A stretch of DNA of 64,000 nt, from assembly GCA_016191995.1 (NCBI GenBank), contig JACPVA010000156.1, positions 1-64,000 of the forward strand. The letters are read 5' to 3'. The translations under genes and the position numbers were made by a program. The notes beneath the pieces were generated by a model. It saw only the letters and a list, made by a program, of their open reading frames with translations. It made no database searches and was not told where the DNA came from. Source of the stretch: Burkholderiales bacterium. GTDB taxonomy: Bacteria; Pseudomonadota; Gammaproteobacteria; Burkholderiales; Burkholderiaceae_C. Within the stretch, counting starts at the first letter, position 1. Each line of letters starts with the position of its first letter. Shown here piece after piece: positions 19,333 to 27,382 of the stretch.

Positions 19333-22176
19333 ATGACCGATCTCGCGAAGTCCTTCGAGCCCGCCGCCATCGAGGCGCGCTGGGCGCCGCGCTGGGAAGC
19401 CAGCGGCATCTACGCGCCGACGCTGGACGCGTCGCGGCCGTCGTTCTGCATCCAGCTGCCGCCGCCCAACGTCACCGGCACGCTGCACATGGGGCATGCG
19501 TTCAACCAGACGATCATGGACGCGCTGACGCGTGTCCACCGCATGCGCGGCTGCAACACGCTGTGGGTGCCGGGGACCGACCACGCCGGCATCGCGACCC
19601 AGATCGTCGTCGAGCGCCAGCTGCAGGAGCAGGGCGTCAGCCGGCACGACCTCGGGCGCGCGGCCTTCGTCGATCGCGTCTGGGACTGGAAGCGCAGCTC
19701 GGGGGCGACGATCACGCAGCAGATGCGGCGCATGGGCGACAGCGTCAGCTGGGCGCACGAATATTTCACGATGGACGACAAGCTGTCGGCGGTCGTCACC
19801 GAGACCTTCGTGCGGCTGTACGACGAGGGGCTGATCTACCGCGCCAAGCGGCTCGTCAGCTGGGACCCGGTGCTGAAGTCGGCGGTGTCGGACCTCGAGG
19901 TCGAGAGCGCCGAGGAGGACGGCTTCCTGTGGCACATCCGCTATCCGCTCGCCGACGGCTCGGGCAGCGTGGTCGTGGCGACGACGCGCCCCGAGACCAT
20001 GCTCGGCGACGTTGCGGTGATGGTCCACCCCGACGACGAGCGCTACGCGCACCTGGTCGGCAAGACGGTGACGCTGCCGCGGGTCGGGCGCGAGATCCCG
20101 GTCATCGCCGACGCCTATGTCGACCGCGAGTTCGGCACCGGCGTCGTCAAGGTCACGCCGGCGCACGATGCGAACGACTATGCCGTCGGCCAGCGCCACG
20201 GCCTGCCGGCGATCGGTGTGCTGGCGCTGGACGCGACGGTCAACGAGCTCGCGCCCGAGGCCTACCGCGGGCTGGACCGCTTCGAGGCGCGCCGGCGCAT
20301 CGTCGCCGACCTCGACGCCCAGGGGCTGCTGGTCGAGACGAAGAAGCACCGGCTGGTCGTGCCGCGCTGCGCGCGCACCGGCCAGATCGTCGAGCCGATG
20401 CTGACCGACCAGTGGTTTGTCGCGATGAGCCGGCCGCGCGGCGACGGCCGCAGCATCGCGCAGATGGCGATCGACGCCGTCGCGTCGGGCGAGGTGCGCT
20501 TCGTGCCCGAGAACTGGGTCAACACCTACAACCACTGGATGCACCACATCCAGGACTGGTGCATCAGCCGCCAGCTCTGGTGGGGGCACCAGATCCCGGC
20601 CTGGTACGGCAGCGGCGGCGAGACCTTCGTCGCCCGCAGCGAGGACGAGGCGCGCGCGCGTGCGCATGCCGCCGGCTACCGCGGCGAACTGCGGCGCGAC
20701 CCCGACGTGCTCGACACCTGGTACTCGTCGGCGCTGGTCCCGTTCTCGACCCTGGGCTGGCCGGGCCACACGGTCGAGCAGGACCTCTTCCTGCCCAGCA
20801 GCGTGCTCGTGACCGGCTACGACATCATCTTCTTCTGGGTCGCCCGGATGATCATGATGACCAAGCACTTCACCGGCAAGGTGCCGTTCCGCGACGTCTA
20901 CATCCACGGCCTGGTGCTCGACGCGCACGGCCACAAGATGAGCAAGTCCGAGGGCAACGTGCTCGACCCGGTCGACCTGATCGACGGCATCGAGCTGCAG
21001 CCGCTGCTGGACAAGCGTGTCGTCGGGCTGCGCAAGCCGGAGAAGGCGCCTGCGGTGCGCAAGGCGACGCAGCAGGAATTTCCCGACGGCATCCCGGGCT
21101 ACGGCGCCGACGCGCTGCGCTTCACCTTCGCTGCGATGGCGACGCTGGGGCGCACGATCAACTTCGACAGCAAGCGCTGCGAGGGCTACCGCAACTTCTG
21201 CAACAAGCTCTGGAACGCCAGCCGCTTCGTGCTGATGCATTGCGAGGGGCAGGATATCGGCCCGGCCGAGCCCGCACCCGGCGACTGCGAGCGCGGCGTG
21301 CTCGCATTCTCGGCCGCGGACCGCTGGATCGTCGGCGAGCTGCAGCGTGTCGAGGCCGCGGTCGCCAAGGGCTTCGACGACTACCGGCTCGACCTCGTCG
21401 CCGGTGCGATCTACGCCTTCGTGTGGGACGAGTTCTGCGACTGGTATCTCGAGATCGCCAAGGTGCAGCTCGCGCAGGCGGCCGAGCAAGGCGACCAGGC
21501 CGCTGCGCGCGGCACCCGGCGTACGCTGATCCGCACGCTCGAGACCGTGCTGCGGCTGCTGCACCCGATCACGCCCTTCGTCACCGCCGAGCTGTGGGAC
21601 GTGGTCGCGGTGGTCGCCGGCCGGCGCGACGCCGGCGACGAGCGCACGGTGGCGACGGCAGCCTACCCGCAAGCCCAGCCGCAGAAGATCGACCCCGCGG
21701 CCGACGCCTGGGTCGGGCGGCTGAAGGCGGTGGTCGGCGCCGCGCGCCAGCTGCGCAGCGAGATGAACCTGCCGCCCGGGCAGCGCGTGCCGCTGCTGGT
21801 GCTGGGCGATGGCGGCTTCGTCGACGCCGCGGCGCCGGCGCTGCAGGCGCTGGCGCGGTTGTCGGAGATCCGGCTGCTGGCCGACGAGGCCGCCTTCGCC
21901 GCCGCCACCGCGACCGCGCCGGTGACGCTGGCCGGCGAGCTGCGGCTGGCCTTGCACGTCGAGGTCGACGTCGCCGCCGAGCTGCAGCGGCTGGAGCGCG
22001 AGATCGCGCGGCTGCAGGCCGAGGCGGCGAAGGCCGAGGCCAGGCTCGGCAACGAATCCTTCGTCGCGCGCGCGCCGGCGGCGGTCGTCGCGCAGGAGCG
22101 CGAGCGGCTGGCCGGGTTCAGCCAGGCACTTGATCGTCTCCGAGATCAACGACGTCGGCTGGCGCCGTCGACCTGA
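19333..22176 (+). CDS. valS: Valyl-tRNA synthetase
   Basis: ValS charges tRNA-Val and edits mischarged threonine. The 947-residue class I synthetase has the HIGH-type motif ([14 protein letters not shown]), an editing domain ([15 protein letters not shown]), the KMSKS motif ([11 protein letters not shown]), an anticodon-binding domain and a C-terminal coiled-coil arm ([22 protein letters not shown]). Its 3' end overlaps the convergent hydroxyacid dehydrogenase gene by 59 bp. A TACAAT hexamer about 85 nt upstream may be its promoter. Confidence 0.97.
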   Translation: MTDLAKSFEPAAIEARWAPRWEASGIYAPTLDASRPSFCIQLPPPNVTGTLHMGHAFNQTIMDALTRVHRMRGCNTLWVPGTDHAGIATQIVVERQLQEQGVSRHDLGRAAFVDRVWDWKRSSGATITQQMRRMGDSVSWAHEYFTMDDKLSAVVTETFVRLYDEGLIYRAKRLVSWDPVLKSAVSDLEVESAEEDGFLWHIRYPLADGSGSVVVATTRPETMLGDVAVMVHPDDERYAHLVGKTVTLPRVGREIPVIADAYVDREFGTGVVKVTPAHDANDYAVGQRHGLPAIGVLALDATVNELAPEAYRGLDRFEARRRIVADLDAQGLLVETKKHRLVVPRCARTGQIVEPMLTDQWFVAMSRPRGDGRSIAQMAIDAVASGEVRFVPENWVNTYNHWMHHIQDWCISRQLWWGHQIPAWYGSGGETFVARSEDEARARAHAAGYRGELRRDPDVLDTWYSSALVPFSTLGWPGHTVEQDLFLPSSVLVTGYDIIFFWVARMIMMTKHFTGKVPFRDVYIHGLVLDAHGHKMSKSEGNVLDPVDLIDGIELQPLLDKRVVGLRKPEKAPAVRKATQQEFPDGIPGYGADALRFTFAAMATLGRTINFDSKRCEGYRNFCNKLWNASRFVLMHCEGQDIGPAEPAPGDCERGVLAFSAADRWIVGELQRVEAAVAKGFDDYRLDLVAGAIYAFVWDEFCDWYLEIAKVQLAQAAEQGDQAAARGTRRTLIRTLETVLRLLHPITPFVTAELWDVVAVVAGRRDAGDERTVATAAYPQAQPQKIDPAADAWVGRLKAVVGAARQLRSEMNLPPGQRVPLLVLGDGGFVDAAAPALQALARLSEIRLLADEAAFAAATATAPVTLAGELRLALHVEVDVAAELQRLEREIARLQAEAAKAEARLGNESFVARAPAAVVAQERERLAGFSQALDRLRDQRRRLAPST

Positions 22177-23095
22177 AGCCGGCGCGCGGCGGCGGCGGCG
22201 ACTGCAGGATCTCGTCGATGCGCCGCGCCACGGCCCAGGCGCAGCGCAGGCGCGATTCGCGCGTCGTTGCCGCCACGCGCGGCGTCAGCTGCAGGTTGCG
22301 CACGCCGTACAGCGGCCGCCCCGGGTCGAGGGCGCCGGGCGCCAGCCCGTCGAGCCAGGCGGCGACGATGCGGCCGCTGTCCAGCGCGTCGGCCAGCGCT
22401 GCCTCGTCGAAGACATCCGAGTGCGTCAGGCTGACCAGCACCTGGTCCGGCTTGCTGCCGGCCAGGAAGCGCTCGCCGATCAGGCCGCGGTAGCGCGTGA
22501 AGTAGCTCAGCAGCACGCACACCGCGTCGCACTGCTCGAACAGCTCGCGCATCGGCATCGCGCGCACGCCCCATTCGTTCCACATCGGGTCGAAGGCGTG
22601 CAGCGCCGGGTCGTAACCCAGCACCTCGGCGCCGAACGCCGCCAGCAGCCGCGCCAGCGGGCGCGCTGCCGGCGTCATGCCGACCAGCCCGACGCGCACG
22701 CTGCCGAGCTCGCGGCCGACCAGCAGCCCCTCGGCATTGACGACCGGCACCCGGCGCAGCAGCTGCAGCAGCGCGCCGATCGCGAACTCGGCCTCGGCCA
22801 CCGCGCTGGCGCCGGTCGGGCGCACGACCTCGACGCCGGCCAGCGCGCAGGCCTCGACGTCGACATTCTCGGCCCCGGCCGAAAGGCGGCCGACCGCGCG
22901 CAGCTGCGGCGCGGCGCGCAGCAGCGCCTGGTCCACCGCCACCGCGGGTGGCACGATGATCGCGCGCACCGGCGCCAGCGCGCGCCGCAAGGCGAGCGGC
23001 TCGCGCGCGAGCTCCGGGGCATGCTGCACCCGGTAGCGCACCTCGAGCCACTGGACCACGTCCGGGTCCAGCGGCTCGACGATCATCAGATCCAT
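22118..23095 (-). CDS. D-isomer-specific 2-hydroxyacid dehydrogenase family protein
   Basis: The 325-residue protein has the two-domain layout of NAD-dependent D-2-hydroxyacid dehydrogenases: a catalytic part ([31 protein letters not shown]) and a Rossmann domain. The nucleotide loop is degenerate ([16 protein letters not shown] instead of GxGxxG). The usual Arg/Glu/His catalytic set is also eroded ([23 protein letters not shown]), so activity is uncertain. The start at 23095 is an ATG without an obvious Shine-Dalgarno sequence; 23086 is an alternative. Its 3' end overlaps valS tail to tail. Confidence 0.8.
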   Translation of the reverse strand: MDLMIVEPLDPDVVQWLEVRYRVQHAPELAREPLALRRALAPVRAIIVPPAVAVDQALLRAAPQLRAVGRLSAGAENVDVEACALAGVEVVRPTGASAVAEAEFAIGALLQLLRRVPVVNAEGLLVGRELGSVRVGLVGMTPAARPLARLLAAFGAEVLGYDPALHAFDPMWNEWGVRAMPMRELFEQCDAVCVLLSYFTRYRGLIGERFLAGSKPDQVLVSLTHSDVFDEAALADALDSGRIVAAWLDGLAPGALDPGRPLYGVRNLQLTPRVAATTRESRLRCAWAVARRIDEILQSPPPPRAGFRSTAPADVVDLGDDQVPG

Positions 23096-23187
23096 GAGGA
23101 GCGGTGATGGAGTGGCGAAGACTCCTCGGTGGCCCCATGCCACAATGGGCTGGCGCTCTCTAATAGTCGCGGAGTCTATGTAAGAAA

Positions 23188-24063
23188 ATGTATATTAAGA
23201 AGGCAATATTCCCGGTCGCGGGGCTGGGGACGCGCTTTCTGCCGGCTACCAAGGCGCAGCCCAAGGAGATGCTGCCGGTGGTCGACAAACCGCTCATCCA
23301 GTATGCCGTCGAGGAAGCCTATGCGGCCGGGGTGCGCGAGATGATCTTCGTCACCGGCCGCCACAAGCGCCCGATCGAGGACCACTTCGACATGACCTTC
23401 GAGCTCGAGGTCGCGCTCGAGCAGGCCGGCAAGCGCGAGCTGCTGGAGGTCGTGCGCAGCGTCAAGCCCGACGACATGGAGTGCATCTACGTGCGCCAGG
23501 CGCAGGCGCTCGGGCTGGGGCATGCGGTGCTGTGCGGGCGGCGGCTGGTCGGCAACGAGCCGTTCGCGGTCCTGCTCGCCGACGACCTGATGGTCGGTCC
23601 GAGCGAGGGACGGCCGGTGCTGGCGCAGATGGTCGAGCAGTTCGCCGACTGGCGGGCGTCGATCCTCGCGGTGCAGGAGGTGCCCCCCGAGCAGACGCGG
23701 CGCTACGGCATCGTCGCCGGCGCCGAGGTCGGCGAGCGCATGGTCGATGTCGAGCGCATCGTCGAGAAGCCCGCGCCCGAGGACGCGCCGTCGCGGCTGG
23801 GCGTGGCCGGGCGCTACATCCTGACCCCGGGCGTCTTCCACGAGATCGCGACCCAGCCGCGCGGGGTCGGTGGCGAGATCCAGCTCACCGACGGCATCGC
23901 CTCGCTGCTGCGACGCGAGAAGGTCTTCGCCTACCGTTACGAGGGCCGGCGCTACGACTGCGGCAGCAAGGAGGGGTTCCTGCAGGCCAATGTCGAGCTC
24001 GCGCTCGCGCACCCCGAGCTGGGGCCGGGTTTTCGCGAATTCCTGCGCGGGCTGACGCTGTAG
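23188..24063 (+). CDS. galU: UTP--glucose-1-phosphate uridylyltransferase
   Basis: GalU makes UDP-glucose from UTP and glucose-1-phosphate for exopolysaccharide, LPS and osmoprotectant synthesis. The 291-residue protein has the nucleotidyltransferase signature [36 protein letters not shown], the metal-site LLADDLMVG and the [14 protein letters not shown]-terminal motif. The ATG at 23188 follows an A-rich leader, and TCTAATAG-type sequence about 30 nt upstream may be the -10 region. It follows valS in the order seen in other Burkholderiales. Confidence 0.96.
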   Translation: MYIKKAIFPVAGLGTRFLPATKAQPKEMLPVVDKPLIQYAVEEAYAAGVREMIFVTGRHKRPIEDHFDMTFELEVALEQAGKRELLEVVRSVKPDDMECIYVRQAQALGLGHAVLCGRRLVGNEPFAVLLADDLMVGPSEGRPVLAQMVEQFADWRASILAVQEVPPEQTRRYGIVAGAEVGERMVDVERIVEKPAPEDAPSRLGVAGRYILTPGVFHEIATQPRGVGGEIQLTDGIASLLRREKVFAYRYEGRRYDCGSKEGFLQANVELALAHPELGPGFREFLRGLTL

Positions 24064-24121
24064 CGCCAGCGGCGTGGGCCGGGCGACCGGCCCCGGCGCC
24101 GCCGCGGCGCGCCGCGCGCCG

Positions 24122-24349
24122 TCAGCGCCGGCGCAGCAGGTGGACGTAATCCGCGCCCTCGGTCGTCTGCGCCACCAGCTCGTTGCCGGTCTGGCGCGCG
24201 AAGGCCTTGAAGTCGCGCATCGACCCGGGGTCGGTCGAGACGACCTTCAGCAAGGCGCCGCTTTGCATGTCCGCCAGCGCCTTCTTCGCCTTCAGGATCG
24301 GCAGCGGGCAGTTCAGGCCGCGGGTATCGAGTTCCTTGTCGGCTTGCAT
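24122..24349 (-). CDS. TusA/SirA-family sulfur-carrier protein
   Basis: The 75-residue protein has the TusA/SirA/YeeD core: ELDTRGLNCPLPILKAKKAL with the active-site Cys in CPLP, and a two-layer alpha/beta pattern. Such proteins carry persulfide sulfur to tRNA thiolation, molybdenum cofactor or dissimilatory pathways. The partner here is not known. Because cysM lies nearby on the same strand, a role in sulfur trafficking is plausible. TAGAAT and a GGAG ribosome-binding site precede the ATG. Confidence 0.88.
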   Translation of the reverse strand: MQADKELDTRGLNCPLPILKAKKALADMQSGALLKVVSTDPGSMRDFKAFARQTGNELVAQTTEGADYVHLLRRR

Positions 24350-24373
24350 CCAGGGGTCTCCGGCGGCGCGATT

Positions 24374-24928
24374 CTAGGCGGTGCCCGTCTGCCCGCGCGC
24401 CGGCTCGTCGAGGAAGCGCGGTTCGTGGCCCTGCGAGCGCAGCCACTGCGCCAGCGCGAGACCCGTGCCGGCGCGCCAGCAGCGCACCTCGGCCGGCTCG
24501 AACAGCCGTGCCTCGGCCAGCTCGGCCGACAGCAGGATCTCGCCGTGCGCGCGCACGTGGTAGGTGACGATGAGCTGGTTCATGCGCTGGAAGTCGTGCA
24601 CGCCGACGAGCTGCGTGCGCTCGACGACGAGGCCGGTCTCCTCGTGCACCTCGCGCGCCACGCCCTCCTCGGGCGATTCGCCGGCCTCCATGAAGCCGGT
24701 CACGAGCGCGAACATGCGGTTCGTCCAGGCCGCGTTGCGCGCCAGCAGCAGGCGGTCGCCGCGATCGCTGCACTGCACGATCGCGGCCAGCACCGGCGTC
24801 GGGTTGTTCCAGTGCGTCCACGCGCAGGCCGGGCAGCGCAGCCGCGTCTTGTCGCCGCCGTCCTCGGCCGCGACCAGCGCCTGCAGCGGCGTGGCGCACT
24901 GCGGGCAGTAGCGCGGCTCGGCATTCAT
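24374..24928 (-). CDS. NUDIX hydrolase with N-terminal zinc ribbon
   Basis: The 184-residue protein starts with a four-cysteine zinc ribbon (YCPQCATPL...RCPAC) followed by a NUDIX fold. The NUDIX box is GFMEAGESPEEGVAREVHEETG. The layout resembles NudC-like or NADH-pyrophosphatase-like enzymes, but it is shorter than NudC, so the nucleotide substrate cannot be named. ATG at 24928 overlaps the cysM stop codon (ATGA), so translation is coupled to cysM. Confidence 0.87.
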   Translation of the reverse strand: MNAEPRYCPQCATPLQALVAAEDGGDKTRLRCPACAWTHWNNPTPVLAAIVQCSDRGDRLLLARNAAWTNRMFALVTGFMEAGESPEEGVAREVHEETGLVVERTQLVGVHDFQRMNQLIVTYHVRAHGEILLSAELAEARLFEPAEVRCWRAGTGLALAQWLRSQGHEPRFLDEPARGQTGTA

Positions 24929-25842
24929 GCCGGGAAGACGCCGGTGGACAGGTAGCGGTCGCCGCGGTCGCAGACGACGAAGACGATCGTCGCGCCCTCG
25001 ACGCGCGAGGCGATCTGCAGCGCGACCCAGCAGGCGCCAGCGGCCGAGATGCCGCAGAACAGCCCCTCCTCGGCCGCGAGCCGGCGCGCCATAGCCTCGG
25101 CATCGGCCTGCGTCACATGGACCAGCTCGTCGACCGCCGACGGGTCGTAGATCTTCGGCAGGTAGGCCTCGGGCCACTTGCGGATGCCGGGGATGCGCGA
25201 TCCCTCGCTCGGCTGCGCGCCGACGATCCGCACCGCCGCGTTCCTGGCCTTCAGGCAGCGCGACACGCCGGTGATCGTGCCGGTCGTGCCCATCGCGCTG
25301 ACGAAGTGCGTCACCCGGCCACCGGTCGCGTCCCAGATCTCCGGGCCGGTGGTCTGCTCGTGGATGCGCGGGTTGTCCGGGTTGGCGAACTGGTCGAGCA
25401 CGCGGCCCTTGCCGTCGCGCTGCATCTGCTCGGCCAGGTCGCGCGCGTACTCCATGCCGCCGGACTTCGGCGTCAGCACGAGCTCGGCGCCGAAGGCCTT
25501 CATCGTCTGCGCGCGCTCGACCGACAGGTCCTCGGGCATGATCAGCAGCATGCGGTAGCCACGGATCGCCGCCGCCATCGCCAGCGCGATGCCGGTATTG
25601 CCGCTGGTGGCCTCGATCAGCGTGTCGCCGGGCGCGATCTCGCCGCGCTGCTCGGCGCCGCGGATCATCCCGATCGCCGGCCGGTCCTTGACCGAGCCGG
25701 CCGGGTTGTTGCCTTCGAGCTTGCCCAGGATCACGTTGCCGCGGCGCTCGTTGTCGGCACCGGGCAGGCGTTGCAGGCGCACCAGCGGCGTGTGGCCGAT
25801 CAGGTCCTCGAGCGTCGGGTAGGCGGGGGCGGGGTCGGGCAT
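24925..25842 (-). CDS. cysM: Cysteine synthase B (O-acetylserine sulfhydrylase)
   Basis: CysM is a PLP enzyme that forms cysteine from O-acetylserine and sulfide or thiosulfate. The 305-residue protein has the PLP-lysine motif EGNNPAGSVKDRPA, the substrate loop EATSGNTGIALA and the phosphate-binding GTTGTITG. The residue pattern and length (about 300) fit CysM rather than CysK. It heads a run of genes with the overlapping NUDIX gene and, further on, the TusA-like gene. Confidence 0.94.
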   Translation of the reverse strand: MPDPAPAYPTLEDLIGHTPLVRLQRLPGADNERRGNVILGKLEGNNPAGSVKDRPAIGMIRGAEQRGEIAPGDTLIEATSGNTGIALAMAAAIRGYRMLLIMPEDLSVERAQTMKAFGAELVLTPKSGGMEYARDLAEQMQRDGKGRVLDQFANPDNPRIHEQTTGPEIWDATGGRVTHFVSAMGTTGTITGVSRCLKARNAAVRIVGAQPSEGSRIPGIRKWPEAYLPKIYDPSAVDELVHVTQADAEAMARRLAAEEGLFCGISAAGACWVALQIASRVEGATIVFVVCDRGDRYLSTGVFPA

Positions 25843-26019
25843 GGCGCGGTCGGGGCGTGGGCGAGGCGAGGCGGCATTGTCGCAGCCGCGGCCTGCGCCG
25901 GCACGGCGCGCGGTGATCCCGGCGGCCTGGCTTCGCGCGCATCAAAGGGCGCGCGGGGCGCGCGCGACCCGGCGTGCATAATCGCCCGCTTCATGTGTGC
26001 CATCGGCAGCGATCGTCCT

Positions 26020-26104
26020 GCCCGGGTGGCGAAATCGGTAGACGCAGGGGACTCAAAATCCCCCGCCGCGAGGCGTGCCGGTTCGAGTCCGGCCCCGGGC
26101 ACCA
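26020..26104 (+). tRNA. tRNA-Leu(CAA)
   Basis: An 85-nt tRNA with acceptor GCCCGGG paired to CCCGGGC, an anticodon stem GGGGA/TCCCC around loop CTCAAAA (anticodon CAA), a long variable arm of class II type, T-loop GTTCGAGTC and an encoded ACCA end. A CATAAT hexamer at 25977-25982 is a plausible -10. Its 3' half is the attachment site of the downstream integrated element. Confidence 0.96.
26082..26098 (+). repeat. att site (left), in the 3' end of tRNA-Leu
   Basis: TTCGAGTCCGGCCCCGG in the T-arm/acceptor region is repeated exactly at 33365-33381, next to the integrase gene. This is the classic attL/attR signature of a tRNA-targeting tyrosine recombinase. After the 17-mer the two copies differ by one G before CACCA. 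Confidence 0.85.
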
Positions 26105-26141
26105 CATGAGCACTCGCCTAGTTCCGCTGCGCTCCACCTAG

Positions 26142-26176
26142 ACGCCGGTTCCCCTATGGGGGCCGGCGTTCTTTCG
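26142..26176 (+). terminator. Hairpin terminator just after tRNA-Leu
   Basis: ACGCCGG and CCGGCGT flank a C-rich/G-rich stem (TCCCC TAT GGGGG) and are followed by TTCTTTCGTT. This forms a strong rho-independent-type terminator 40 nt after the tRNA. Confidence 0.65.
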
Positions 26177-26218
26177 TTCGCTGGCGTCCGCTGAAGTGTG
26201 CCTGAATCCGGGGGCCTT

Positions 26219-26236
26219 TGGGGGCATCGCCGGGGG
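26219..26236 (+). promoter_or_regulatory. Candidate integrase arm-type site (left)
   Basis: TGGGGGCATCGCCGGGGG matches 17 of 18 positions of the sequence at 33291-33308, at the other end of the element. A related GGGGGCATCGGGGGC follows at about 26253. Paired sites at both ends of an integrated element suggest integrase or excisionase arm sites. Confidence 0.4.
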
Positions 26237-26420
26237 AACGGGTCCGGAAATCGGGGGCATCGGGGGCACCCGGGGGGCCTCGAAGGCGTGCCCATCCGGA
26301 CGCACGATGCCCCCGGCGGCGGGCCGCCGATCGAGGGCACCAGCTCGGGGCCGCCCGCCGGCATGCGCCAGGGCGAGGGCCGGCCAGTCGCACCCCCCCC
26401 CCTATCCATTTCGACGGGTT

Positions 26421-26590
26421 GCAAGCGAAGGGTCACGATCGGTCCGGCACGTGAGGGGTGGAAGTTTCCGAGCCCCCCCCCCTATGCGGACACCCACCGA
26501 GGGCACCAGCTCGGGGGCGCCCTGGGCGGGCCCGCCAGGAAAGTTCTGAAACTCACCTTGGTGCAAGCGAAGGGTCACGATCGGTCCGGC
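26421..26590 (+). repeat. 28-bp perfect direct repeat, 142 bp apart
   Basis: A 28-bp sequence beginning GCAAGCGAAGGGTCACGATC occurs at 26421-26448 and 26563-26590. Each copy is followed, after a diverged spacer, by a GGAAGTTYCCGASCCCCCC-like run (26459 and 26600). They are iteron-like and lie in the candidate origin region. Confidence 0.75.
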
Positions 26591-26738
26591 GGGCGTCGCC
26601 GGGAAGTTCCCGACCCCCCCTACCCGGTGCCCCACTCGGCGGGCTCGAGCCTGTGGATAACTCGCGGCGCCGGGCCGCCGGCATCGCCCGCCGCGAGCCT
26701 GTTTCGTCGCTCGTGCACTCGCTCCCCTGCGAAAACAA

Positions 26739-26827
26739 GTCGGGAAAGTCGGGAAGTCGGGAAAGTGAGCATCGGCGCGGGTTTCCGGCCGATCGCAAGT
26801 CGGGAACGGTAGTCGGGAAGTCGGGAA
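26739..26827 (+). repeat. Array of six GTCGGGAA octamers
   Basis: Copies start at 26739, 26748, 26756, 26799, 26812 and 26820, some only 8-9 bp apart. The same octamer appears in the opposite orientation five times at 31943-32022, near the other end of the element. Confidence 0.8.
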
Positions 26828-27231
26828 AGCCCGCCGGCCATCTGTCCGCCGAAGTTCGCCGGGGTGCGGCCCCCGGATGCGTGCCGACAGCATCGCCAGC
26901 TTGCCGGCGGCGCCGACGCGAGCCGCACAGGGGCTCGGAGCCTGTGGATAACTTTGCCCCTGCCCTGTGGATAACTCGGGCTCCTACCCGCGGCCGAAGA
27001 CACTCGGCCGAGCCCCGCCGCTCGCGGGCCGCCGATCGGGCGCCGCCAGCCGAGGGCCCAGGCCGAGGGGCCCGACCGGGGGCAGCAGCTCGGGGGCACC
27101 CGTCGGCATGCACCCGGCCGAGGGCCGCCGTCGGCGGTGTCTCGCCGGGTCAGGGTCGGCGCAACCCCGCGGCATCCGCACAGCATCCGGCGGCGGCCAG
27201 TCGGGCCTAGGGAAACCGATACCTCGGGTTT

Positions 27232-27263
27232 CCCTGTGTCGGGTAGATACCCGCGACACAGGG
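27232..27263. repeat. Inverted repeat upstream-distal to the primase gene
   Basis: CCCTGTGTCGGGTA (27232-27245) and TACCCGCGACACAGGG (27248-27263) pair over 14 bp with a 2-nt bulge and a 2-nt loop. It lies 120 bp past the 3' end of the primase gene. It could be a terminator-like hairpin or an initiator or resolution site of the origin. Confidence 0.55.
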
Positions 27264-27382
27264 TTTGCCCCAGGGCGACCGGTCGCCGCCGCCGCCGGCC
27301 CGGGTTCATCGCTGGCGAAGCCTTCGGCGATTCCATGTCGCGCGAAGGACTGCCCGCCACGGCCCCCACGCGGGGCCGGCGG

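Larger units (their letters stand above)
26421..27263. other. Candidate replication origin of the integrated element
   Basis: This is part of the 1.28-kb stretch (26105-27382) with no credible gene. It contains three perfect DnaA boxes TGTGGATAA (26652-26660, 26943-26951, 26966-26974) and a pair of 28-bp direct repeats. It also has six GTCGGGAA octamers (26739-26827), three copies of a CAGCTCGGGG-containing motif (about 26333, 26499 and 27080) and a long inverted repeat at 27232-27263. The adjacent gene encodes the element's primase-helicase, so the layout is that of a plasmid or satellite origin. No AT-rich unwinding region is obvious. Confidence 0.65.

Noticed and set aside
26421-26827. Direct repeats considered as CRISPR
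   Set aside because: The 28-bp sequence occurs only twice, 142 bp apart, and the octamers have irregular spacing. No cas gene is near; the Cas4-like nuclease domain is part of a helicase in another island.
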